Assembly: GCA_028456385.1 (NCBI GenBank)
Contig: JALNQF010000177.1
Location: forward strand, 27,032-91,031
Direction: 5' to 3'
Source: Ophiosphaerella korrae
Lineage: Eukaryota > Ascomycota > Dothideomycetes > Pleosporales > Phaeosphaeriaceae
Length of the DNA stretch: 64,000 nt
How positions within the stretch are numbered: the stretch's first letter is position 1; every line of letters begins with the position of its first letter. Under the pieces are notes generated by a model. The model did not search any database. It was given only the letters and a program-made list of their open reading frames with translations, and was not told where the DNA came from. This document shows positions 12,075 through 25,600 of the stretch, piece by piece. Both the position numbers and the translations under genes were made by a program.

Positions 12075-12500
12075 TATTATAGGTATAATAGAAGAAATCG
12101 AGATAGAACTAATTAGTCCTAATCTAGGCGCTAACAAAGTATAGAATAAGTAGAGTAATAACTTTAATTAGGAAACTATACATAACTAAGATACCTAGAG
12201 TAATCTATAATCTATAGACTCTTAGCGTTAATAGATTATAGATTAAAGTAATCTACAATCTATTAGTATTAGTAAATATAGATTATAGATTACAATAAGT
12301 ATATAGTTAGTAAGATACGTATTATTAGGATAGTATTAGTAATTTAATCCCTTAACTAAGGAACGCTAGTATAAGATAGTTACAAAATATCTTCTACTAT
12401 TTATAGTTATTATAGATCTCTATACGAGCTTTTATTATTAACTCTTAATCTACTAACCCTTATATAGGTGCCTATAGTTAATAATAGGTAGCCTATTATA
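12075..12500 (+). repeat. 3' LTR of copy B (426 bp)
   Basis: Same length as the 5' LTR. It begins TATTATAGG and ends GCCTATTATA, followed by the GATAT duplication. Differences from the 5' LTR are C/T and G/A changes, consistent with separate RIP hits after insertion. Confidence 0.95.
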
Positions 12501-12505
12501 GATAT
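12501..12505 (+). repeat. right target-site duplication of copy B (GATAT)
   Basis: Exact partner of 5470-5474. Confidence 0.93.
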
Positions 12506-15500
12506 ATTAATCTAAAAATATTATAAGATAACTAAAGAAAATATAAATAAGTATTTAATATAAAAAAGTAAGTTTAAAGAAAAAGCTATTATAATAAGTA
12601 ACTCTAATATATACTTATACTAGTAGCTTTATTTATTCTTACTACACTAGGGTCTAGGATTATAGAAGCTTCTAAATAAGCTAATTAATAAGCTATAATT
12701 AATAGACTACCCTAAAGTACTAATTTAGCTTAGCTAACTTATAGATTAACTAAGCTTTAAGTCTAATAAGATCTTAAAGCTAAGTTAGTAAAATCTTAAC
12801 TTCTATAAGATTTATATCTATATATATTAAGAGTAGCTAAGTACTATATACTTTATATCTCTAGAGAAGTTTAAAGTAGAAGCTACTACTTACTAAGAAA
12901 GACTAAAGATATTTAAGATTTAACTAACTCTTTCTAAACCTTTAATAATAATAGATAGTAATACTTTAAATTATATACTTAGGACTTATTTATAACTTTT
13001 CCTTCTTACTATCTAAAGTACTCTTAAACAAGGTACTAGGAACGCCTTAATAGATTATAAAATACTTATATTAACTTTAACCTACTTTTTTAATAGCTTT
13101 AAGCTATAATTAATAGTTATACCTAATATAGAGACTTAAGCTAGACTACTTATAGTTAAACTATAGGCTAGGCTATTAATAGTACTCTTTCCTTCTAAAC
13201 CTAATTTAAATAAGATATTAGTATTACCTCTTATCTATATTCTTCTTTTAGCTAATACTTCTTTTAAAAATTAAGTAAAAGTATAAGTATAGCTAGTATT
13301 ATCTATATATAATACTCTTACTAGTTTTACCTAGACTAAAACTAAGTAGTAGGATATTAATATTAAAGTTATAGATAATCGCCCTATTAGGAGACCTAAA
13401 GAGACTATTATCTTTTAGTATTTACTTCTTAGAAGAACTAATAAGCTTATATAAGGAGCTCTTTATAAAACAACTTAGTTAGGTATAGATACTACTATAA
13501 GAAAGCTTACTAAAGATAGTAAATTTCCTTAGTTTATAGTAATTAATAGGTATAATAAAATAGTTGCTATATCTTAGAATAATTTATTAAGTAACTAGAA
13601 AAGGTCTATAAGGCCTAATAATATTTTCTATATATATAAAGATAAGCCTCTCTAAGTTTAGATAAGAAAATTAATTAAAGGAACGTTTCTTACAAAGTAA
13701 TTTATACGTTTAACTTCTATTAAAATATTATTATTTATACTTAAACCTAGTCTATAAATAATTAATTAGTTCTAAGAAAGAAACTAAGCTAATATATAAC
13801 CTCGATATTATAGCTTCTTTCTAGTCCTTTAACTATATTAGTTCTAAATTAGCCTAGGTAATAGTTTTAACTATACTAGGGTAAGCGCGTAGTATAGTTA
13901 AGTAAAGGTTATATAAAGTAAGTTAGTAGTATAGCCTTACTATTAAATAACTTAAGATAAAATAAATATATAAGAAGCTACTCCTATAGAATAAACCTAA
14001 ATCTAGTTATTCTCTTAAGTTACTATTATCTATTATTATTTACTATAAGATATTAGCCTTAAAAAGATTAAAACACGTATATATTACTTACTATAACTAA
14101 AAAGTAAAGGTATTAAAGTGCACTATATTACGTTATAATTTCTCTCCTAATTAGTATAGTGTAATAAGAGCTTTCTATACTATAGGTACTCTAATAGTAA
14201 TAAAAATTGTACTTACCTAGAGGGCGTAAGCCTAATAATTAAGTAATATTTACTTATTAAAAGAAAAAAACTATAACTAACTACTCTAGATATATAAAGT
14301 ATCTTAAAGAGTAGATAAAGATACTAAAGAAAATACTATTCTAGAATAGTATTAATTATCTTTTGTTAGTACTCTCTAAAGGTTATTAGTCTTCTATATT
14401 AGTAACTAAGAAATAAGCTAGATTTATACTACTAGGAGTAATAGTAACTTACTCTACTATCTTATATTATTATATAGACCTAAATATACTATTTAATACT
14501 TCTTATACTTATAACTCTATAACTTCTAGCCTATATAGTCTACTTATAGGGCTATTTAGACTTTTATACCTAGGTTAATTTTAGGAACTTATAGCTAGAT
14601 ATATAGAAAGTACTAATCTTATTAATTAATTAAATTTACTTTATAAAGAAAACTATTAATAACGTTAAATAGTTTAAGAAGAGCTAATAGAAATATTATT
14701 ATTAGAATCTTTAATATTATATTCTTCTATATCTTTAAAATCTATATAGTTAGAGTCTTTTACTTTATTACTTATCTAGAAGTATTATAGTTTATTATAT
14801 AGCTCTTATTTCTATAAACCTTCTTTATTATAACGTACTATATTCTAGAGATATACCTTAACTTCTTTTATAGTAAAAGTAATTAAATTCTCTATATTAA
14901 TAAAGTCTCCTATTATTATAAGCTATAACTTAACTTCTTTTAGGCTAGGGTAGTCCCTTATAACCTAGATAGTAAGATTATACTATTCTTATATTATATA
15001 GTTATTTATAGAGCTTAGGATTATAGATACTACTTTTATACAATATATTATATTATTTAAGCTTAAATATACTTTAAGTTATTAGTAATAGTAGATACCT
15101 ATCTAGGTTAAGACTTATCCTTAGTACAATTATATATTTATTTCTAGAGCCTATTAAGTCTAATTTAAAAAGTAAAGTTTTATAGCAAAGTAGATAGAAG
15201 AAGAATATATTTTTAAAGAGTTATTAGAAGTTTTAGTAGTTTAATATCTTTACTATTTTTAGAAGTTTAAGTAGCTTACTTAATAGTATTTTTTCTAGCT
15301 TTAGCGTAAATATAATAAAGATATACTAAATTATACTATATAATAGTAACGTATTAGAGACCTTATAGCGTTAGATTATATCTACTACCTTTATAAGTAT
15401 TTCTATAGATATATCTTTACTTAGTATAAAGATATTATAAGCTAACTAGTAAATAAAGTAGACTATTTTAGAATCTTTATATAGAAGCTTAATTAAGCTT

Positions 15501-18500
15501 AGTAGTAGGCTTCTTTTAGGTCTAAAATATTATTAGAAATAATAAGATAGCTCTAATATTTTAGAGGAAGATATATATAAGATAAAGTACTAAACAAGAA
15601 TCTAGGTATCTTATTATAGATTTACTACTATAAGTAACTTAATTAACTTAAATTAATCTATTGTAGTTACTAGAAAACTCTACGTCTAGGTAATATAATA
15701 ATCTAAGATATTTAAGAGCTTTAATATAATAGGAGTATATAGTAAATTAGATACTTACTCTATAGCGTTTTATAAATAGCTCTTTCTAAAGAAGCTTAAA
15801 AAAGTTAAAAATCTTAGTCTTTACTATCTCTACGCTAAGTATTCCTATTTAGCTTATTAGATACGTTCTAAGAGCTAGCTTCTAATAATTAAGACAATAT
15901 TATTATTATTACGTAGGTAGCTTAGCCTAAAGGTAACTAGTACTTATTTAATAAGTACCTAGTACTTATAATATTATATATACTGCGCCTAGCCCTATAT
16001 ATACTTATAAAGGTAGATCTTCTCCTATAATATATTACTCTAATTAGCTAATTAGTTATATTTAAATAAAGATCTACTCTAAAGTAAGTATATATATAAG
16101 TATATATAGTTCCTAGGTTCTATACATATATATTTAAATTATATATATATATAGTATAATATAAATAATAAGATTAACGTTATATATAAGAGGTTACTTT
16201 TTTTATTAATTTTATATACTAGATACGTTATTATTAGCTTTATAGTAGCGTTATTCTACCTTTACTTAGAAGAGAGCTAAGTAAGATAGAAGACTTATCT
16301 CTTAGTACTATATAATTTTACCTTACGCTATACACTATTTATACTAATTAATAACTTATACTAATAATATAATATTTGTACTACTATAATTATAGGGTTT
16401 TAATACTATACCTTCTCTAAGATAGTATAATATTATATTACGTCTTATTTAGTATAATCTTACTAGATAGGCTTATAGTAGCTATATTATTAGTAATATA
16501 TATCTTACCTAAATTTTCTTAGATCTAAAATACTTTATTAGAGCTTACTCCTAAGCTATTACAAGGAAGTCTAACTACTAAGATTCTTTTAAAAGTACTA
16601 TCTTTAAATAAGCTATTATATACTATATTCTTAGCCCTAGAATACTAGAGAGAAGTAAGTATAAATTCTAGTAAAGAGTTAAAAGCTTTACAAAGTATAT
16701 AATAGTATACTATAGTTAAAGTAGTTATAATAACTATAAAGTAAGCTTATTTAACGTATTTTAGTAACCTTTACAAATCTCTTACTAGTAGAAATAAAAT
16801 AACAAAACTTATTTCTATAATATAAATACTTATTAAAAGGTATTTTAGAGCTTTAGGGTAGAAATTACTCTTATTATCTTACTTAGTAAGAATAATAGTT
16901 AATTCTAAATATATAAACTAAAAGAGTATAAATATAAGTACTTAGATAGGAATAATAATTAGCGAAACAATTACGTAAAGAAAACTTACTTCTTTTTTAG
17001 CTAATTAGAAATAATTAAATTTTATCCTATTACTATATACTAATATAGGAGAGATTTATATAGATAGGTACGAAATTTCCCTATTAAATATCCTTTCTAA
17101 GATCTCTTTCTAATATTTAAGTTTCTATCTTATCTAATATTAGTCTTAAAAAGAGCTTCTTAACTAGATAGTTAAGATATAATAAAGAGTTAGCGCTAAC
17201 TAATAATAACTATAATAGTACGTATAAAAGGAAATAGTTACTTACTTTAAGAAGGTTTTTTACTAATATTGTAATAAGTAACTCTCTATTAGATACTTTA
17301 TTTATAATTAAAGTAAGCCTAGTAGATAATAATATAACTAGAGTAAGCTAAATAAAAAGAAAGTAAAAGAAGTAGTCTTAGATTTTAAGGCTTATAGTAC
17401 TTTTAGATAAGATACCTTATTTCTAAATAAAGTACTTAAGAGTAATTAAAAATACCTTAACTATTATACTTAGGATAATAGGTAGTAATATTCCTTAAAG
17501 TACGCTAAGAGACTATATTAAAAAGTTATTAATTTAATTTAACTACTATATAGCCTAGGTTAAATAAATAATCTAAGAAAGTAGTCTAGTAAAAGTAATT
17601 AGAATAGTATAAAGTACTACTAATAGCGTAATTAGTATATTTAATATTATACTATAAAGATTTTAATACTACTATAAAATATAAATATTATCCTATACAA
17701 TATTATTAGTAGATATTAGTAGTATCCTAGGCGTTATATATCTAGGCTTATAATAAATTACTATCTAATATACTATATAAGTAGCTAATAGAGTATTAAA
17801 AGTAATAAAAGCTAATAGTAGTAGAGTAAAGTTTTCTCGCGCTACTTAGAGCTCTTTAATTTTTTTACTAGTCTTCTAAATTTCTTCTTAATAAAAGTAA
17901 ATTATATCTATTTTCTCTACTTTAATCTACTTCTAGATATCTTTAAATTTCTAAAACTAAAGAGAGAGGTATATATTAGGCCTATAAATATCTAGCTTTA
18001 TAGGCTATTTAATACTTACTTTTAGTCTATCTTATATATATTGTATTTTAGTAATCTCTAGTAAATAGATAAGGCTTTTCTTTCTTTTTAGTAGCTTAGA
18101 TAGAAGACTAAAGTCTGAATTAATTAAGATAATAGATATTTTTCTAGAGAAACTATAGAATTATAATAAGAGGTTCTCTTATATTAACTACGCTAGTAGT
18201 ATAAAATTAATAAGGATAGTTTTAAGTACTATATATAGTAATATAATATATAAGCTTACTCTAGATTATCTTATAGATATATACGATAAATATAATACTA
18301 AGGACTAAATATACCTAGTATTAATTATAGTAATTAAGGCTAATATTAGGCTACGCTAGTATATCTAGCCTACTTACTCTAAGTATAGAGCTTTTCCTAT
18401 AAATATAATTTACTAGTATTAGGATTAAAGTTATTAGTATAGTAGATAGAAAGAATATAATAAATAAGGTTTATATATATTAGTAAAAGAAATACCTATT

Positions 18501-19408
18501 AAGGTTTTTATAGTTATATTTAAGGCGTAATAATTTACTAGCTAAATTCTTATATATTTTTAGTATTTTAAGCTTAACTATACTACTTTGTTATTAGTAT
18601 AAGTAATCTAAATTAGTAATTAGGCCTACTAGATTCTTAGAAAACGTTTCTAAATAGTAAAATATATTAGGATTTAAATAATAAAAACAGAGATTAAAAA
18701 AATAATAGAGGTAAGAAAAGAACTTAGTAAGACGCTACTTAGTTACTAAGCTTTAGAGAAAGACTTACTAAAAGTTAAGTTAGAGGTTTTATTATAATTA
18801 GTTTATATATTACTATATACTTACTTATAAGATACTATTAGAAGTAGAGCTTTTTAATACCTTTGTACTTTATTATACTAGTATAAGTAATACGAGAAAA
18901 AAACCCTCTCTTGCTAGTTACGCGAGATTAAATAAAGTGTTACCTAGTATAGACTAGTAAATATCTACTCTTAGATTTATTAGTCTCTAGTACTATAGCT
19001 TGCTCTAGTATATAGCCTATAATACTATATTTTTAGTACTATCCTAGTAATAGGTTTATAAGTAGATAGATATATTATAGTCTAAAATAGTAGTATATAA
19101 AGCTTTAGTTCTAGTTAAAGTATTTAATTACTTATATAGTATAGGAGTAAAAGAAAACTAACTATTTCTAGAGATTAGTAAATACCTAGATCTTAAAAAA
19201 TAGTATACTAATAGGTAAGGATTATAAAGCTTTACTAAAAGCCCTTAATATTATTAAAACTATTATATAGAAGAATATATAGATAAGTACTTATATTTTA
19301 TAAAGTATAATAATATAAAGACCTATAATACTAAACTACTCTACCTAATTAGGAGCACGAGCTGTAAGAGCTCTAACCTAAAATAATACTAAGTTAATAT
19401 TGTAGTTA
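12506..19408. other. unassigned RIP-decayed tract, left part
   Basis: Nearly 7 kb with strong CpA/TpG loss and no stop-free frame of note. I looked on both strands for RT boxes, DDE motifs, P-loops, LTR-like direct repeats and terminal inverted repeats and recognised none. Several frames read as plausible protein once TAA/TAG are treated as former Gln/Trp. Examples are the + strand from 12506 to about 13.1 kb and the - strand around 15.7-15.9 kb and 18.1-18.65 kb. Stop density in these is near background, so I do not call genes. A low-complexity TA run lies at about 16.08-16.16 kb. The tract must be repeated elsewhere in the genome, or have been, to have attracted RIP. Confidence 0.55.
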
Positions 19409-19612
19409 TTGTTTATAGGATTAGAGACTAATATAAAGTATATAGAATCTAAATTAGATAAAGTAGAATTTAAAATAAGTAATATAGAGCTTAAAATAAG
19501 CTATATAGAGCCTAAAATAGGCTATATAAGACTTAAAATAAGCTATATAGAGCTTAAAATAGAAAATATACTACTAGAACTATTTAGAAGTAAAGTAGAT
19601 AAGTATAGATAA
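19409..19612 (+). other. 67-codon stop-free stretch coding heptad repeats
   Basis: This is the only stop-free frame over 60 codons in the window. It opens at TTG, not ATG, so it is a stop-free interval rather than a proven ORF. It reads as heptads of the pattern IExKISY with Ile/Leu at the a and d positions, which is a coiled coil, built by the 21-bp repeat at 19472-19576. It is probably the surviving piece of a longer decayed gene on the + strand. The same frame continues after the TAG/TAA codons near 19.6 kb without an obvious family match. Lack of Gln and Trp codons in the repeat explains why RIP made no stops here. Confidence 0.45.
19472..19576 (+). repeat. 21-bp tandem array, five units
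   Basis: Units start at 19472, 19493, 19514, 19535 and 19556 (the last is diverged). The consensus is close to AAAATAAGCTATATAGAGCTT. Period 21 keeps the frame and gives seven residues per turn. Confidence 0.85.
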
Positions 19613-22600
19613 ATAGGCGTTCCTAAAGATAGTTTTATTAATCTTTTAGTACTTAGAGATATAGAATACTATATAATACTAGATTACTAGTTACAACCTA
19701 ATCTACTATAAGCTTACAAGGACTATACGCCTACACTATAAAATTACCTAGATAATAATAATATATTAGCTAATAATAATAAGTAAGACGAGAATAGATT
19801 TTTTACTAAATAGTTTAATAATAAATATAGAAATCTTTATTATAGTCTTTATAATTAAGAGCTAGATAAAGAGTTTAAAATTAATTTAGACTCTTTAGAA
19901 ATATAATACTATAATCTAAGTAAAGATTTTTTAGAAGATAGTATATTTAAGCTTTACTTAGAATTTATATATTAGTAAAATCTTTATCTCCTATATAAAG
20001 AGATTAATATAGATAAATACTAGGTAGTAGATCTCTTCTTTCTACTTATAATAGGTATTCCTCTTTCTATAAGACTTATCTATAGCTTACTTTATATATT
20101 AATCTTTAGTTCTATTTATATTACGTAAGTCCTTTTAGATAATAAAGATATAAGCTTAATAGAAAAAAATAAATTAGTATAAGTATTTGTAGTAATTATA
20201 GAAAGTAATAAGAGGGGCCTATTACTTCTTGTAGTAGGTAATACTACTAAAAAGACTATATTTATTATAGAGAATAGCTACTCTAAGTTAATTAGGTTGT
20301 AGTTTACTTATTAGATTAAAGAAAATATTAATATAAGCTTTTATCCTTTCTTTGTTGAAACTATAACTAACTATTATAGCTTAGAAATATTACTTTATTA
20401 ATAGAAAGTAGCTTACTTTTAATTTATATAGCTAAGGCTTACGTTTAATACTTCTCTCCTATTAAGGATATCTCTTCTTTTAAATTATAGCTACGCTTTT
20501 TAAGAGAGCTTATTAAGAATTCTCTATCTTATAAATTATAGCTATACTTTTTAAAAGAGCTTATTACGCCTTATTAATAGGAAAATATCCTAAAGTAGTT
20601 AGGAATTTCTAGTATAGCTTTACTATAAAAAGCTAATATAAGAGGTATAGTAGAGCTATTAGAGCTTACTAATTAAGCTATAGGAAGTACTTTTTCTAAT
20701 ATAAAAGCTTTTAATATAAAGGTATTATATTAAGTATTATATATAAAGCTTACTAGTTTAAAACAAAGATAATAGCTAAGAATTATCTAGTGCGTAAATA
20801 AGATTAGTTTAACCTATATCCTAGACTTACTTAAGGTAGCTATAGCTAAACTACTAGAGAAATAGACACCTAAGTATAATAAAAAACTTTATAATAATAA
20901 GCTCTTCTATATATACTTTTTCCTAGATAAGTAAGAGAGTTAAACCTATTTATCTATTACCTAAAGCCGCTATACTAAGTATTACTACTACTAGACGTAT
21001 TAACTTGTAATTAATAAGCTTTAGAATAGTAAGTAGAATAGCTATTAATAGTAGTATAGAGTTTCTATTTATAAGTAAACTATAAGCTATAAATAAAGAC
21101 TATATAAAGAATTACTAGTAACTCTAGATACTAATATAATAAATACTATATATAAAGATCTTAATCCTATATAAAAGAATAAAAGAGCTTTAGAAGTAAT
21201 AAAAGAAGATATTATATATAAGGTAAAGAAAGAATATAAGAGAAATAAAGAGAAGGCTAAGTAAAATATTACAAGATACCTAAGAGAAAGAAAAGTACTA
21301 AATTATATACTATAGGGTACTATAAGCCTTAATATAGGTCTACTTATTTTTTTCTCTAGATTAGAATCTACGTTACTATTATTATCTATAGATAAACTTA
21401 GAATTAAGCTAAAAGTAAAGGATTAAAAGTAGTTAAACAAGCCTATTAAAATTAAAAAGTAAATATTACCTAACTATATATATATTTTCTATAACTAAGA
21501 TCTAAATAGTATTAAGAGAATAATACTACTAGAAGTAATCTAGTTTAGTAAAGTTTTATAGTATAAGCTAATACTTATAAAGTATATACTACTAGTACTC
21601 TTTAATATTATTTTAAAGAATCTAATAAAAGCTCTAGACCTTAGAGATTATAACTTAAGTAAGTATAAACTTAACTTACTTAGGTTCTTTACTTAATAGA
21701 ATAAAGATAAACTACTTAGTAAGTTTATTTATATTATACTATTTCTCTAAGTATCTTATTTACTTCTTTTAAACAATACTTCTAACTTACAAATAGTACT
21801 ACTATAACTTAGCTACCTATTAATACTATACTTATAATAGTACTTAGAGAATAGGTTTCTCTAGAAGTAATAGAAATCGATTTATAGTATCTTCTAGTAA
21901 TATAGGAGAGTACGTAGTATAATATTAAGTAATATTATTCTCTTTATTAAGAAAGTTATATAAAATAGTTAGTACTTATAAGAGAGTAGAATCTCTTACT
22001 TATAGCCTAAGTACTTACTATAGAGCTAAAGTTAATATAAAAAGAACCTAAGAAGCTTATTATAGAACTTACTATAGAAGTAAGAAAAGATTAACTAGGT
22101 TTACTTAGCTATATTACGGCTATATATCTACTAATACCTAGAAAGTAAGGTATTAAACAAATAGCGTATCTAGTATACTAGAAAGTAATTCCTATCTCTT
22201 AGGTATATTACGATTATCTAAAACGTATATATAATAGTTATAGGGGCGATATTATATATAAGGGATAAAGAATAGTCTAGGTTTAATAAGAACTTATATA
22301 AGTTTACTATAATAATATTAAAGATAGAAAGAGCTTAACCTAAGTAAAAGTATATGCTAGTTCTAATAGGCTTTTACGCTACTTCTAGTAACGTATAACC
22401 TAAGCCTAATTAGTAGTTATACTAAGTCTTTATTAGAATAAATAACTTATATATACTATATATTTTTATTTTAAAGACTTCTTTATTACTATAGTATTCT
22501 TATAACGTATTATACTTAAGCTACTTAAGAATAAAAGCTTCTATTTACTATATATACTATAAAGAAGTAATTTACGTATAAAGCTTACTATAGTAGCCTA

Positions 22601-25600
22601 GGATATAATATCTAAAGGAAGCTCTATATACTAATAAAACTTGTAAATAGCTTTACTATAGCTTTTTAGCTTATTTTATACCTTACTATAACTAGTACTA
22701 AGAAGACTTAAGATATTTATACTATAGAAAACTAATTTCCTATTTTCTTAGCTATTAAGATATTTAACTAGATTTTCTTAAACTAGTTGTTTTATATCTA
22801 TTAGTATATTACTATAAATATATAATAGACTTCTTTAAGTAATAATTATCCTAACTTTATTACGTTTAGTCTTATATAATTTTTAAGTATCTAAGATTAC
22901 TTATAAAGTAATATTAAACATTTAGATAGCTTTTCTAATATTATAAAAAGTCTTTATAAAAGCCTTATAATTATAAATAGTAAAGTTAAAAGGAACTAAC
23001 TTTATATAAAGTAAAAGTAAGCTCTAAGCTCTTTTATAAATTATATCTTAAAGCGCCTTATTAAACGCTCCTCTAAAGGATAGAGACTTATTATAAGCCT
23101 TTTTAATTATTCTTATTATCTTCTTAATTACTTTTTTATAATAATATAGCGTAGTATTAAAGCTTAGTTTAAGATAATAACCTTTATTACTTTACTTAAA
23201 AGTATATTTTTAAGTATCTACTTCTTCTTTTTCTTCTTTTTTATTATATAATTACCTCTCTTACGCTATATATTTAATTTATATTTTAAACTCTTTAATA
23301 GTAGTTTAAATATTACTAACTTATAATAAGACTTTAGCTTTATAGAGAGAAGAGTATAAAAAGAGATTAGGTATAATTATAGAGACGTTCTAGAGTTTAA
23401 TATAGTTAAATACTTGTTTTAGAACTAGTAAAAGGTTATACTAATATTTCTAGTAGATAGGAAGGCTTTTATATAAGAAGATTTAGAAATTATAGCTAGA
23501 TATCTAAGCCTAGAACTATTTATTAGTAATTAGGTTAATAAAGTTACCTTTTAAATATATATTATTTATTTTCCTTATAGCTTATACTATTATTTAGTAC
23601 TTTAATAAAGATAAAGGAATAAGAGAATATATATTATAGTATAATAATAACAATATAGTTTAATTCTATAGAACTAGAGATTCTCTAATAAGCGCTAGTA
23701 ATAGTACTCTATATTAAGGATTTATACAAGAAGGGCTATACTATAATATAATTAATCTTTCTAAACTTAAGAGAGAAAAGGTTAATTTATATTACTTAAT
23801 TAAGAGATTAGATACCTTTTATTATTATAGCAAGTAAATACTCTCTCTTTAGCCTTATACTTATTAGTAAAATCGGCTTTACCTTATAGATATAAATTTT
23901 AATTATAGCTAATCTACTTAGAGAAGATATAGCTAATTTTACTAATAACTAGTATTAAAAACTTTCTTAATATTTATTATAACTATAGCTATCTACCCCT
24001 TATTATACTCTTAAGCCTAATCTATAAGCTTTAATATATTTTTCTCTTCTCTTTTAATTTTAGTATTAAAAATCCTTTATACTTACTCTTTTATAGTAAT
24101 ATTAACCTATTTACTATAAGCCTAAGGTATAGCTTTATAGAAAATTACTCTATCTTACCTAAGTAGTTATATAGACTTTAAGTAGTATACGTAAACTATA
24201 GTATACTAGATATAGCTCTCTTTTTATAGAATTAAATATATCTAGGCTTTTATTATACGTTAGAGATTAACAAGTAGCTCTAAAGCTAGGGATTGTTTAT
24301 ACTTATACTTTAGGTATATCTCTTTCTTATATTATAGTTATTTTATATAGTTATATTAAATAGTAATTATAATACTATATATATATATTATAAAGGCTTA
24401 TACTTATAGCTATAAATAAATAGTATTTAAGGAAGAATACGCTATAAATTTACTATATTTAGTGTAACTAGAGTTAGAGTATACTATAGCAAAATATTAA
24501 TAAGTCTATTACTTTTTTATATAAGGTTAAGTACTATATAATCTAATTACTAATTATCTACGTATAAATATAGCTTAGTAAGTATTAGCTATTTCTTGTA
24601 ATTAGTAGGTATTAGTTAGAAGTTCTATCCTATTTGTTTAGGCCTATTATCTTAGACCTAGGTACTTATAATATATTACTACTTATCTAAGATTATAGCT
24701 AGTAACTCTATTTAAACTAGTATAGCTAATATAAGTATAAGTAAATAATATTAAGATTATAGCGTACTCGACGCTACTATACCTCTAGCTAATAGCTATA
24801 GTAGTATAAATATTACTTATCCTAGATCTACTAGAGGTTTTATACAACTAACTCCTAATAAAGATATATTTAAAGTTAGATTTTATATCTCTAAAGGCTA
24901 AGACTTAAGCTAGAGAGCTAGAGTTTAACTTATATACTATTTTTCTATATCTATTAATATAAGTTTTAAAAGTATTAGCTTTAAGAGTTATATTATAGAA
25001 AAATATAGGTAACTAAAGCTTTTCTTACTATTAGTTAATAATAGATATATAACTATTACTACTATTTAGACAAGGAAGAGTATTAGTAGCTCTACTAGAT
25101 AGAAAAATAAAGGTTTAAAAAGTTTACGTAGACGTAGTTTAGCTTATATAATAATATAAGACTATAGCTAGAGTTAATATAGTTACTTTACTACTCTTTA
25201 GTATACTATTTAAGAATTTTTTATTATAAAGCTATAATATTAACTTAATAGTAGTTATACTTGTAATATAGATAAGAATAGTATTAAAAAATCTTATTAT
25301 AGTATAAAAAGTATTTTAGATAGAAGTTTCTATAATAGGCTAAGTACTAAAGAGAGTAATAAAAAAACTTTACCTTAATTATAGTATATCTTATAGTATA
25401 AAAATTCTAGAGCCTTAATATTAAATAGATTAATTTATTATTAAATTAAATATAGTATACCTAGAGTCTTAGCTATAGTAAAGCTTTTAAGCAAATCCTT
25501 TAATAAATACTAATAAGTTCTCTTTATTAGACTTAGTAATCTTTTTAATTAATATTACTACTTTTTAACTTATTCTAATTACTTACTTAAAATACTTTCT

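Larger units (their letters stand above)
5475..12500 (+). mobile_element. complete Ty3/gypsy chromovirus copy B (7026 bp)
   Basis: Two 426-bp LTRs flank a 6.17-kb interior with gag-pol in one frame, an antisense relic and a polypurine tract. The GATAT duplication is perfect, so this is an unrearranged insertion into an older repeat tract. The layout (single gag-pol frame, chromodomain after integrase, 5-bp duplication) fits the chromovirus branch of Metaviridae. RIP has hit it harder than A or D: the RT box reads YLDN. Confidence 0.96.

Noticed and set aside
12506..13140. Plus-strand frame following copy B as a gene
   Set aside because: About nine percent of codons are TAA/TAG, as expected by chance here, and the peptide matches no family I know.
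16080..16160. Possible replication origin or telomere-like AT repeat
   Set aside because: It is a short irregular TA run, common in such composition, with no repeat unit or flanking structure.
18480..18660. Reverse-strand reading YTNNKVV as a mutated YADD reverse-transcriptase box
   Set aside because: It is in a different frame from the best surrounding frame and no other LINE RT motifs are nearby.
20400..23100. One long + frame read through as a 900-codon gene
   Set aside because: TAA/TAG density is close to background for RIP-damaged DNA and an overlapping frame does as well. No family motif was seen.
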